Below are positions 36,647-44,977 of a DNA stretch of 64,000 nucleotides, piece after piece (within the stretch, counting starts at the first letter, position 1; each line of letters starts with the position of its first letter). The stretch covers positions 1-64,000 of the forward strand of contig NZ_JARESE010000044.1 of NCBI RefSeq assembly GCF_029076845.1, in the 5' to 3' direction. The position numbers and the translations under genes were made by a program. Under the pieces are notes generated by a model. It was not told the DNA's origin and made no database searches. It saw only the letters and a list, made by a program, of their open reading frames with translations. The stretch comes from Novosphingobium album (ex Liu et al. 2023). GTDB taxonomy: Bacteria; Pseudomonadota; Alphaproteobacteria; Sphingomonadales; Sphingomonadaceae.

Positions 36647-38115
36647 CGCGGGGGCTCCCTAGTTGCGGCCGGCAAGGTGAAGCGGAAGGTCGTGCCCCGG
36701 CCCAGTTCGGCATCGACCCAGATCAATCCGCCATGACGTTCGACGATGCGTTTCGCGATGGTCAGGCCAATGCCGCTGCCATCGTACTTGCCGCGTTCGT
36801 TCAGCCGCTGGAACATCTGGAAGATGCGATCGGCAAAGCGCATGTCCATGCCGATCCCGTTGTCCGCCACGGAAAACTGCCACAGCCCGCCTTGCGGCAC
36901 CGCCGCGATGCGGATCACCGGCGGGGCTTCGGCGCGGAACTTGAGCGCATTGCCGACAAGGTTCTGGAACAACTGGCCAAGCTGCACCTCGTCGCCCAGC
37001 ACCATGGGCAGCGCACCCACGTCCACCGTCGCGCCGCTGGCCCGGATCGCCCGGCCAAGCGAGCGGATCACGTCCTCCACCACGGCCCGGCTGTCGAGCG
37101 GCACCAGCGGCTTGCTCTGCGATCCGACGCGCGAATAGCTCAACAGATCGGCGACCAGCCGCTGCATCCGCCGCGCGCCGTCCGAGGCATAGTGGATGTA
37201 CTTGTCGGCCCGCTCGTCAAGCTGGCCTTCATAGCGCCGGGCCAGCAGTTCGACGTAATTGGCCACCATGCGCAACGGCTCCTGCAAGTCGTGCGAGGCG
37301 ACATAGGCGAACTGCTCCAGCTCGGCATTGCTGCGGCGCAGCTCGGCGTCGCGCTGCTTTGCCACGGTGATGTCGCGTACGATCGAGGAGGCGCCCGTCA
37401 CCACGCCGCGATGATCGCGCAGCGGCGCCAGGCTCATCGAAACGTCGATCAGGCCGCCATCGCGGTGCATCCGCCGCGTCACGAACGGCGGGATATATTC
37501 GCCCGCGCCCACGCGGCCCAGCAGATCGGCTTCTTCCTCGCGCTGTTCGGGCGGCAGGATCAGGTGGATCGAACGGCCGATCACCTCGTCGGCGGCAAAG
37601 CCGAACAGCTGGGTGGCGGCCGCGTTCCAGCTCGTGATCGTGCCGTCGAGCGACTTCGACAGGATCGCGTCGGGCGATGAGGTGACGATCGCGGCCAGCA
37701 GCGCGCGGGCCTCGTCGGCCCGGCGGCGGTCGGTGATGTCGATGATCGAAGCGAGCGTGAACAGCCCCTCGCCGGTCTCGAACGGGCTGAGGCCGATCTC
37801 GACCGGGAATTCCTCACCATCGCGGCGCAGCGCGAACAGTTCGCGCCCCACGCCCATCGGCCGGGCCGAGGGCGCGGCCATGAACCCGGCGACGAAGCCG
37901 GGATGCGCCGCGCGATAGCGTTCGGGCACCAGCATCTCGACCGATCGCCCCAGCAGGGCATCGCGCCCATGGCCGAACAGTTCCTCTGTCTTGCGATTGA
38001 CCTCGACGATCCGGCCCGCCGCATCGACCGCGACGATGGCCGTGATCGCCGCCTCGACAAGCGCGCGGAAGAAGCTTTCGCGGTGGCCGGCCGTGGGCAT
38101 GAAGCGATCGTTCAC
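36643..38115 (-). CDS. PAS-domain sensor histidine kinase
   Basis: Soluble two-component kinase of 490 residues with two PAS domains (about 10-130 and 138-255). These are followed by a HisKA domain with the phosphoacceptor H275 in YVASHDLQEPLRMV, and a HATPase with N box LFQNLVGNALKF, DNGIGMD and GSGIGLTIAKR. The DLQEPLR H-box is typical of phytochrome-like and Rcp-paired kinases. No chromophore cysteine or membrane segment is seen, so the signal is probably cytoplasmic. The GTG start at 38115 is used; an in-frame ATG lies at 38100. It overlaps the response regulator gene. Confidence 0.93.
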   Translation of the reverse strand: MNDRFMPTAGHRESFFRALVEAAITAIVAVDAAGRIVEVNRKTEELFGHGRDALLGRSVEMLVPERYRAAHPGFVAGFMAAPSARPMGVGRELFALRRDGEEFPVEIGLSPFETGEGLFTLASIIDITDRRRADEARALLAAIVTSSPDAILSKSLDGTITSWNAAATQLFGFAADEVIGRSIHLILPPEQREEEADLLGRVGAGEYIPPFVTRRMHRDGGLIDVSMSLAPLRDHRGVVTGASSIVRDITVAKQRDAELRRSNAELEQFAYVASHDLQEPLRMVANYVELLARRYEGQLDERADKYIHYASDGARRMQRLVADLLSYSRVGSQSKPLVPLDSRAVVEDVIRSLGRAIRASGATVDVGALPMVLGDEVQLGQLFQNLVGNALKFRAEAPPVIRIAAVPQGGLWQFSVADNGIGMDMRFADRIFQMFQRLNERGKYDGSGIGLTIAKRIVERHGGLIWVDAELGRGTTFRFTLPAATREPPR

Positions 38116-38305
38116 GCCGCCCTGCTCCGGCCCGGCGCGCGCGGACAGGCGCCGGCCGGCGCGGCGGCGGGGCTGTCGATGGTCGGCTGTGGCATCCCCG
38201 TCCCTTTCCGCGCCGCGCTATCGCTGGCCGAGATATCGCCGCTCCAGGCATCGCTGGCCAGTGCCAACCTGCGCCGAAATGGGCCCCGCCGCAAAGCCGG
38301 CCGCT

Positions 38306-39070
38306 TCAGGTGACGGTAAAGCCGCCATCGACGCACAGCACCTGGTTGGTGACGAGCCGCGCGGCCGGCGTCGCGAAATAGAGCACGGCCGTGGCGATAT
38401 CGCGCGGCGTGCAATAGCCGAGCGGCGGCTTGCGATTGCCGGGGCCGATGGGCGGGGGCCCTTCCGCGCCGATCGAACCGGGCGTGCCGACCCCGCCCGG
38501 CAGCACGGTGTTGACCGTGATGCCATACCCGGCCAGCTCGAAAGCGGCCGTCGTCGTCATCGCCGCAAGCGCGCCTTTGGAGGCCATGTAGGCCGAAAGC
38601 CCCTGGACGAACTGCCCGACCAGTCCCGAAGACGCGCAATTGACGATGCGCCCGCGCCCCTCCGGCCCGGCCTCGGCCTGCGCCGCCATGGCGCGCGCGA
38701 TCTCGCGGATCAGGAAATAGGGCCCGCGCGCGTTGACCGCGTTGATCCGTTCCCAGTGCGCCGCCGTGCCTTCCAGCAGCATCTCGCGGTGCTGCAACCC
38801 GGCGTTGTTGACCAGCGCCCAGGGCACCCCATGCTCGGCGATCACGCGCGCGCAGCCGGCGACGATCGAGGCTTCGTCCATCAGGTCGATCGGCACGAAG
38901 CCGATCGCGGCCCCGGCCGCGACTTGCGCCATGGCGCCGGCCTCGTCGCGATCGGCGATCACCACGCGCGCGCCAGCCTTGCTCAGCACTTCGCAGATGC
39001 CCACGCCGATGCCGCTGGCCCCGCCGGTGACAAGCGCCACCCGGCCCGAAAGATCGAACAGCCCGCTCAT
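38306..39070 (-). CDS. Short-chain dehydrogenase/reductase
   Basis: Classical SDR of 254 residues. The cofactor motif VTGGASGIGVGI lies at about residues 14-25, followed by NNAG, a catalytic serine in NCASSGLVG, YMASKGALAAM and a C-terminal NQVLCVDGGFTVT. An aspartate in VIADRDEAG favours NAD over NADP. The start is ATG 39070. It lies 91 bp downstream of the CocE-type hydrolase gene on the same strand, so the pair may act on an ester and the alcohol it releases. The substrate is unknown. Confidence 0.92.
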   Translation of the reverse strand: MSGLFDLSGRVALVTGGASGIGVGICEVLSKAGARVVIADRDEAGAMAQVAAGAAIGFVPIDLMDEASIVAGCARVIAEHGVPWALVNNAGLQHREMLLEGTAAHWERINAVNARGPYFLIREIARAMAAQAEAGPEGRGRIVNCASSGLVGQFVQGLSAYMASKGALAAMTTTAAFELAGYGITVNTVLPGGVGTPGSIGAEGPPPIGPGNRKPPLGYCTPRDIATAVLYFATPAARLVTNQVLCVDGGFTVT

Positions 39071-39161
39071 GCCGCAAGGCCCCTGCCGCTGGTCAGCGCC
39101 CGCGGGCCCTGGCTTGCCATGTTCATTCCCACTCTCCCCTGTTGTTGTCCGATATGGCCGT

Positions 39162-41045
39162 TCAGCCGCCGGCGATCGGCAGCCAGACCGCGCTGGCCGC
39201 ATCGCCGCCATAGCGTACCGTCTCGGTCGCCTTCACATAATCTTCCGGCTTCGCTTCCATGATCGAAGGCACCCAGCTTTGCGGATTGCGGTCATAGAGC
39301 GGGAACAGGCTGGACTGGACCTGCACCATGATCCGGTGGCCGGGCTGGAATACGTGATCGACATTGGGCAGCGACCATTCGAACTTGTAGGTCTTGCCCG
39401 GTTCCAGCGGCGCCGGCGTGGCGAAGCCATGGACATAGCGGCCCCGGAAGATCTCGATACCGATGCCGAGCTGGTATCCGGCCAGCCTGTCGTCGGCGGT
39501 CAGCTCGCGCGGGTAGACGTCGATCAGCTTGACCACGAAATCGCTGTCCTGCCCGGTGGTGGCGGCATGAAGCTCCACCCGGGGGGCGCCCTTGATGTGC
39601 ACCGGCTTGTCGAGCACGCCGGTCGAATAGCTGAGCACATCGGTGCGATCGCTGACGAAGCGCTGGTCATGCACCAGCCATTCCTTCCACTCGTCGCCCG
39701 ACATGTGGATCGGGCGCGGCAGCATCGGCACCGGCTTGGCCGGGTCCGAGACATAGCTGTCGCTGCCCGCCGCCGGCACGGCCCAGGCCAGCCCGGCCCC
39801 GGCAGCCAGGTAAAGCGGCGTATAGGTGCCATCGGGCCACTTGTCGGAAACCTCCCAGCGGTTCTCGCCGGTCGCGTAAGTCAGCACCGGCGGGGTCTGG
39901 CAGGCCGGCGGATCGGTCTTGAGGTGGCAATCGAGGAACGGCTTCATATAGCGTGTGCGGAACTGAAGCCCGGTATCGCCTTCCCACTGCAGCGGGCCGA
40001 GCGCGCGCGCCTCGTAATTGACTTGCGAGTGCCGCCATGGCCCGATCACCAGGCTGACCATGTCGTTGTTCGCGTCCTGCGGTTCGAGCGCGCGATAGAC
40101 CGCCGGCGCGCCATAGCTGTCTTCCTGGTCCCACTGGCCCACCACCAGCATGGTCGGCACGGTCAGCTTGCGGCTGGCCAGCAGCTTGTCGACCGCCTGT
40201 TCCTGCCAGTAGGTGTCATAGGCCGGATGCTCCAGCATCTTGCGCGCCACCGGGAACTGCAACAACCCGAACGCCCGGGCATATTCCATCGCGGAACCGG
40301 CCGCGAGATAGGCGGTGTAATCATCGCCCGTGCCCCTTGGCACCTCGCCGCCGCCCTTCTGCGCGGTCTGCTCGATCACATAATCGAAGCCGAACGTGCG
40401 GAAGGCGCCATTGTGGAACCAGTCGTCGCCCATCCAGCCATCGACCATCGGGCTTTGCGGCACGGCGGCCTTGAGCGCGGGATGCGGATCGATCAGCGCC
40501 ATCAGCGCGGTGAAGCCCAGATAGGACGATCCGGTGATGCCCACCTTGCCGTTGGTTTCGGGAACGTGCTTCACCAGCCAGTCGATCGTGTCATAGGCAT
40601 CGGTGGCGTGATCGACCTTCGTGCGGTTGAGCGGGCCGCGCAACGGCCGGTTCATCACGTAGTCGCCTTCGGACCGGCCCAGCCCGCGCACGTCCTGATA
40701 GACGCGGATATAGCCGTCATCGACGAATTCCTTGTCCATCACGGGCAGGATTTCCGCGATCCTCTGGCTGCGGTTGCGGCTGGTCGCCTTGTAGGCATCG
40801 TAAGGCGTGCGGCTGAGCAGGATCGGCCCGTCCTTCGTGCCCTTGCGGAAGACGATGACGGTGAACAGCTTCGTGCCGTCCCGCATCGGCACCATCACCT
40901 CGCGCCGCACGTAATCGGCCTGGGGACGGACCCAGTCGTATTCCTTGACCTGGTCGTTGGTCATGGGGTCGGTAGGCGCGGCGCCGAGCGAGGCGGCCGA
41001 AGCGAGCGCGGCCAGGCAGGCCGCGCCAATCAGGAGTCTCCTCAT
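39162..41045 (-). CDS. Exported CocE/NonD-family hydrolase (alpha-amino acid ester hydrolase-like)
   Basis: Peptidase-S15-type acyl hydrolase of 627 residues with a signal peptide (residues 1-23, LAALASAASLGAA). The nucleophile is S174 in TGSSYLGF, the GxSYxG signature of alpha-amino acid ester hydrolases and cephalosporin acylases. The acid is in VVGQWDQED and the histidine in IGPWRHSQVNYE. The last third is a PepX-type jelly roll (GAPRVELHAATTGQDSDFVVKLIDV, PGHRIMVQVQSSLFP). Related enzymes act on amino-acid esters and beta-lactam side chains. A role in degrading external esters or amides is likely but the substrate is unknown. Confidence 0.92.
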   Translation of the reverse strand: MRRLLIGAACLAALASAASLGAAPTDPMTNDQVKEYDWVRPQADYVRREVMVPMRDGTKLFTVIVFRKGTKDGPILLSRTPYDAYKATSRNRSQRIAEILPVMDKEFVDDGYIRVYQDVRGLGRSEGDYVMNRPLRGPLNRTKVDHATDAYDTIDWLVKHVPETNGKVGITGSSYLGFTALMALIDPHPALKAAVPQSPMVDGWMGDDWFHNGAFRTFGFDYVIEQTAQKGGGEVPRGTGDDYTAYLAAGSAMEYARAFGLLQFPVARKMLEHPAYDTYWQEQAVDKLLASRKLTVPTMLVVGQWDQEDSYGAPAVYRALEPQDANNDMVSLVIGPWRHSQVNYEARALGPLQWEGDTGLQFRTRYMKPFLDCHLKTDPPACQTPPVLTYATGENRWEVSDKWPDGTYTPLYLAAGAGLAWAVPAAGSDSYVSDPAKPVPMLPRPIHMSGDEWKEWLVHDQRFVSDRTDVLSYSTGVLDKPVHIKGAPRVELHAATTGQDSDFVVKLIDVYPRELTADDRLAGYQLGIGIEIFRGRYVHGFATPAPLEPGKTYKFEWSLPNVDHVFQPGHRIMVQVQSSLFPLYDRNPQSWVPSIMEAKPEDYVKATETVRYGGDAASAVWLPIAGG

Positions 41046-41096
41046 GGCTTCTGCGTGGCGCGCCCCGCGCGCCGGGTCAAGCCGGGGCGGATCGGA

Positions 41097-42083
41097 TCAG
41101 GCGGTAATGCCCTTTTCCATCGCACGGGCCAGCACGACCATGAAGCGCCCCGCCTGGTCGGTGAAATGGCGCAGCGGTTCCCAGCCGCCGGCCAGCAACA
41201 GCAGATCGGCGCCGCGCTCGTCGTACTTGTGGCTGTTCTCGGTGTGGATGGTCTCGCCCGCCAGCAACGTGAAATAGCGGCCGCAGACGTGGAAGCTGAT
41301 GTCGCGCACCGCTTCCAGATGCATCTCGATCCGCTCGCGCCGCTCGTTCCACACCGCGCGGTGGCGCAAAAGATCCACGGGGATCGTGCCGTCCAGCTCG
41401 CGATTGATGCGCCGCGCCAGGTTGAGGTTGAACGCGGCGGTCACGCCGGCGGCATCGTCGTAAGCGGCGGCCAGCACCGCGCGCGGCTTGATGAGGTCCA
41501 TGCCGATCAGCAGCAGGCCGTCATCGCCCAGCGTCGCGCGCATCCCGCGCAGCAGGTCCACCCCCGCGCGCGGTTCCATGTTGCCGATCGTCGATCCGGG
41601 GAAGAAGCCGAGCAGTTCATGCCCCTGCAACTCGCCCGGGATGGCCACGGGCCGCGTGAAATCGGCCTCGACCGGGAAGATCGGCAAGCGCGGATAGCGC
41701 TGGGCCAGCGTTGCGCAGGACCCGCGCAGGAATTCGCCCGAGATATCGATCGGCACGTAAGCGCTCGCCTCGATACCGTCGAGCAGCAGCGGCGTCTTGT
41801 TCGCGCTGCCCGCGCCGAATTCCACGACCGCGCGCTGGCGGCCGATCGCCTCGGCGAAAGCGCCGCCCTGCTCGGTCAGGATCTCGATCTCGGCGCGCGT
41901 CGGATAGTATTCGGGCAGCGCGGTGATCTCCTCGAACAACTGGCTGCCGCGCAAGTCGTAGAACCAGCGCGCCGGGATCGCCTTGCGCTCTTGCGACAGG
42001 CCGGCCAGCACATCGTTGCGGAACGCCATCTGCAACGCGGTGCGGGGAAATTCGAGTTCGTGCCTTCTTGCGACGGAAGCCAT
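41097..42083 (-). CDS. egtD: Histidine N-alpha-methyltransferase EgtD
   Basis: First enzyme of ergothioneine synthesis, trimethylating L-histidine to hercynine with S-adenosylmethionine; 328 residues. Family marks are IPARWFYDLRGSQLFEEITALPEYYPTR-type N-terminus, the SAM loop VEFGAGSANKT, and FFPGSTIGNMEP. The C-terminal ENSHKYD motif helps bind histidine. It starts at ATG 42083, 2 bp after egtB. No egtA, egtC or egtE is present, the compact arrangement seen in several non-actinobacterial species. Confidence 0.95.
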   Translation of the reverse strand: MASVARRHELEFPRTALQMAFRNDVLAGLSQERKAIPARWFYDLRGSQLFEEITALPEYYPTRAEIEILTEQGGAFAEAIGRQRAVVEFGAGSANKTPLLLDGIEASAYVPIDISGEFLRGSCATLAQRYPRLPIFPVEADFTRPVAIPGELQGHELLGFFPGSTIGNMEPRAGVDLLRGMRATLGDDGLLLIGMDLIKPRAVLAAAYDDAAGVTAAFNLNLARRINRELDGTIPVDLLRHRAVWNERRERIEMHLEAVRDISFHVCGRYFTLLAGETIHTENSHKYDERGADLLLLAGGWEPLRHFTDQAGRFMVVLARAMEKGITA

Positions 42084-42085
42084 GG

Positions 42086-43282
42086 TCACAGGTCTTTCGC
42101 AAGGCGCAGGCCGGTAAATTGCCAGCGCTGGTGAGGATAGAAGAAATTGCGGTAGCTGGCACGCGCGTGGCCGCGCGGGGTCGCGCAGCTCGCGCCCTTG
42201 AGAACGAATTGCCCGCTCATGAATTTGCCGTTGTACTCCCCCACCGCGCCATCGGCGGGGCGGAAACGCGGGTAAGGCAAATAGGCGGAGCGGGTCCATT
42301 GCCAGCAATCGCCGAACAGGCCGGCAGAACCGGAAGGATGCGCCGCCCCCGCCCCGTCGAGCTGGTTTCCGGCGCTGGAATCCTCGTTGGCGGCCATGGT
42401 TTCCCATTCGTGTTCGGTGGGCAAGCGGGCGCCCGCCCATGTCGCGAAGGCGTCCGCCTCGTAATAGGAAATGTGCGCGACCGGGGCGTCGGGATCACGT
42501 TCCCGCCATCCGCCAAGCGTGAATTCTTCGCCATCGCGCCAGTATAGCGGCGCTTTGCGGCATTCTTGCTGCACCCAGGTCCATCCGTCCGACAGCCAGA
42601 GCGTTGCGGCGCGATATCCGCCCTCTTCGGCGAATTGCGCCCATTCGCGATTGGTCACGAGTCGGTCGGCCAGCGCGAAAGGCTCGATCAGCACGCGGTG
42701 GCGCGGGCCTTCGTTGTCGAAGGCGAAGCCCGGGCCGCGATGGCCGATCTCGACGATGCCGCCCGGATGATCGCGCCAGCCCGCCGCGCGCGGCCCCGCG
42801 CCGTTGCCAGGCGGGCCGGGCGCATAAACCGGGCCCAGCGGATTGTGCGCGAAGGCGTGCTTCATATCGGTCAGCAGCAGTTCTTGATGCTGCTGCTCGT
42901 GCGCCAGCCCCAGTTCGATCAGCGGCGCCAGCTCGGGCCGGTCGAGCAGCGCGTCCATCGCCGCGTCCACCCGCGCGCGATAGTCGCGCACCTCGTCCAG
43001 CGTGGGGCGCGAGAGCAGGCCCCGGCTGGCGCGGGTGTGGCGCGGCCCTTCGGCTTCGTAATAGGAATTGAACAGGAACGGCCAGGCCGCGTCATGCAGG
43101 CGATAGCCGTCCAGATGATCGCGCAGCAGGAAGGTTTCGAAGAACCAGGTGGTATGCGCCAGATGCCATTTCGCCGGCGAGGCATCGGGCATCGACTGGA
43201 TGGTGGCATCGGCATCCGAAAGCGGCGCGGCAAGGGCCTCGGTCAAACCGCGGACTTGATGGAACTGCCGCGCTTCAGGCAC
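42086..43282 (-). CDS. egtB: Ergothioneine sulfoxide synthase EgtB
   Basis: Iron-dependent enzyme that joins a thiol donor (cysteine or gamma-glutamylcysteine) to hercynine. The 398-residue protein has an N-terminal DinB-like domain and a C-terminal FGE-sulfatase domain. The facial iron ligands are probably H43 (HLAHTTWFFET), H128 and H132 (AHEQQHQE, the HX3HXE pattern). The FGE part carries LPTEHEWE, FGDCWQWTRSAY and GASCATPRGHARASYRNFF. It starts at GTG 43282; no good ATG is near. Not OvoA, since there is no fused methyltransferase. Confidence 0.95.
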   Translation of the reverse strand: MPEARQFHQVRGLTEALAAPLSDADATIQSMPDASPAKWHLAHTTWFFETFLLRDHLDGYRLHDAAWPFLFNSYYEAEGPRHTRASRGLLSRPTLDEVRDYRARVDAAMDALLDRPELAPLIELGLAHEQQHQELLLTDMKHAFAHNPLGPVYAPGPPGNGAGPRAAGWRDHPGGIVEIGHRGPGFAFDNEGPRHRVLIEPFALADRLVTNREWAQFAEEGGYRAATLWLSDGWTWVQQECRKAPLYWRDGEEFTLGGWRERDPDAPVAHISYYEADAFATWAGARLPTEHEWETMAANEDSSAGNQLDGAGAAHPSGSAGLFGDCWQWTRSAYLPYPRFRPADGAVGEYNGKFMSGQFVLKGASCATPRGHARASYRNFFYPHQRWQFTGLRLAKDL

Positions 43283-43410
43283 CCGGTTCCGCTCCCCGTA
43301 GAATCGCCAAGACGTCCATGGGCAAGGTAACGCACGAGCGGGGGCGTTGCTCCCCCACCCGCCGAGTTATGCCCAGCGGTGGCTCGATACGGGAAGCCGG
43401 CGAAGCGGCG

Positions 43411-43446
43411 CCGATCCCGCTCGCCCGAAAGCGCGAGCGGGATCGG
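43411..43446. terminator. Hairpin terminator downstream of DAHP synthase
   Basis: A perfect 14 bp stem (43411-43424 with 43433-43446, arms CCGATCCCGCTCGC/GCGAGCGGGATCGG) with an 8-nt loop lies 9 bp beyond the DAHP synthase stop on the minus strand. It lacks a T-run in that direction but is the only strong structure there and separates that gene from egtB. Confidence 0.7.
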
Positions 43447-43454
43447 AAAGGCGT

Positions 43455-44849
43455 TCAGGCCGCCTGCCTGTGCCGCTCGGTCGCTTCGAGGTTCAGCATG
43501 TCCGCCATCATGAACGCCAGCTCGATCGACTGCGCGCCATTGAGGCGCGGGTCGCAATGGGTGTGATAGCGATCGGCCAGCGCCTCGTCGGTGATCGCGA
43601 TCGCGCCGCCGGTGCACTCGGTCACGTCCTGCCCGGTCATCTCGATATGGATGCCGCCCGCGTGCGTGCCTTCGGCGCGGTGCACCGCGAAGAAGCCGCG
43701 CACTTCGGCCAGAATCCGCTCGAACGGCCGCGTCTTGAGGCCGCTGTCGGTCTTGATCACGTTGCCGTGCATCGGATCGCACGACCAGACCACCGGATGG
43801 CCCTCGCGCTTCACCGCGCGCACCAGCCGGGGCAGGCCGTCCTCGACCTTGTCGTGGCCGAACCGGGCGATCAGCGTCATGCGGCCCGCCTCGCGGCCGG
43901 GATTGAGCGTGTCGAGCATCCGCAGCAGCGCGTCGGGCTCAAGGCTGGGGCCGCACTTCATGCCGATCGGGTTGCCCACGCCGCGCAGGAACTCGACATG
44001 CGCCGAACCTTCGAAGCGCGTGCGATCGCCGATCCACAGCATGTGCGCCGAACAGTCATACCAGTCGCCGGTCAGCGAATCGCGGCGCGTCAGCGCCTGC
44101 TCGTAAGGCAGCAGCAACGCTTCGTGGCTGGTGTAGAAATCGGTGCCCTGAAGCTGCGGCACGGTGTGCGGATCGACCCCGCAAGCCGCCATGAAGTCCA
44201 GCGCCTCGCTGATGCGGTCCGCCATTTCGGAAAAGCGGGCGCCCCACGGGCTGCGGCCGATGTGCTCCATCGTCCACTGGTGCACCTGGCGCAAATTGGC
44301 ATAGCCGCCGTTGGCGAAAGCGCGCAGCAGGTTCAGCGTCGCGGCCGATTGCGAATAGGCGCGCAGCATCCGCTCGGGATCGTTCGCGCGGGTTTCCGGG
44401 TCGAACTCGATGCCGTTGATGATGTCGCCCAGATAGCTGGGCAGCTCCACGCCGCCCACGGTCTCGGTCGGGGCCGAGCGCGGCTTGGCGAACTGGCCGG
44501 CCATGCGGCCGACCTTCACCACCGGCTGCTTGCTGGCGAACGTGAGCACCACCGCCATCTGCAGCAGCACGCGGAAGGTATCGCGGATATTGTCCGGGTG
44601 GAATTCGGCGAAGCTTTCGGCGCAGTCGCCGCCCTGGAGCAGGAAACCACGGCCCGCCGCCACTTCGGCAAGGTCCGCCTTCAGCGCGCGGGCCTCACCG
44701 GCGAAGACCAGCGGCGGGAACTTCGCCAGCGTGGCCTCGACCTCGCCCAGCTTCCCGGCATCGCCGTAGGACGGCAGGTGGCGCGCCTCGTGCGCCTTCC
44801 AGCTATCCGGTGTCCAGTTACTCGCCACGTTTCGAACTCCCAATGCCAT
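43455..44849 (-). CDS. aroG: Class II 3-deoxy-7-phosphoheptulonate (DAHP) synthase
   Basis: Entry enzyme of the shikimate pathway, condensing phosphoenolpyruvate with erythrose-4-phosphate. At 464 residues it is of the plant/Mycobacterium class II type. Marks include [57 protein letters not shown] and [15 protein letters not shown]. The ATG at 44849 is the first and gives the usual N-terminus ([18 protein letters not shown]). It is a single transcription unit: a 128 bp gap precedes it and a hairpin terminator follows it. Confidence 0.98.
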   Translation of the reverse strand: MALGVRNVASNWTPDSWKAHEARHLPSYGDAGKLGEVEATLAKFPPLVFAGEARALKADLAEVAAGRGFLLQGGDCAESFAEFHPDNIRDTFRVLLQMAVVLTFASKQPVVKVGRMAGQFAKPRSAPTETVGGVELPSYLGDIINGIEFDPETRANDPERMLRAYSQSAATLNLLRAFANGGYANLRQVHQWTMEHIGRSPWGARFSEMADRISEALDFMAACGVDPHTVPQLQGTDFYTSHEALLLPYEQALTRRDSLTGDWYDCSAHMLWIGDRTRFEGSAHVEFLRGVGNPIGMKCGPSLEPDALLRMLDTLNPGREAGRMTLIARFGHDKVEDGLPRLVRAVKREGHPVVWSCDPMHGNVIKTDSGLKTRPFERILAEVRGFFAVHRAEGTHAGGIHIEMTGQDVTECTGGAIAITDEALADRYHTHCDPRLNGAQSIELAFMMADMLNLEATERHRQAA

Positions 44850-44977
44850 GGCCGCCCATGCCCCGCGGGCTTGCGGCCTTCACGCAAGGGGCGCCCCATA
44901 GCTCCATGCGCACAGGTTTGCAAAGACGGTTTGGCCGATCACCCTGATCGGGGTAATTCCCGAAGGCCAATCCGGCG

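Noticed and set aside
38116..38305. 190 bp gap between the PAS kinase and the dehydrogenase
   Set aside because: Checked for a small gene or hairpin; only GC-rich sequence without a supported frame, probably the kinase promoter region.
38733..42134. 1133-codon plus-strand frame
   Set aside because: Runs antisense across three real genes (dehydrogenase, CocE-type hydrolase, egtD), so it cannot be a true conserved gene.
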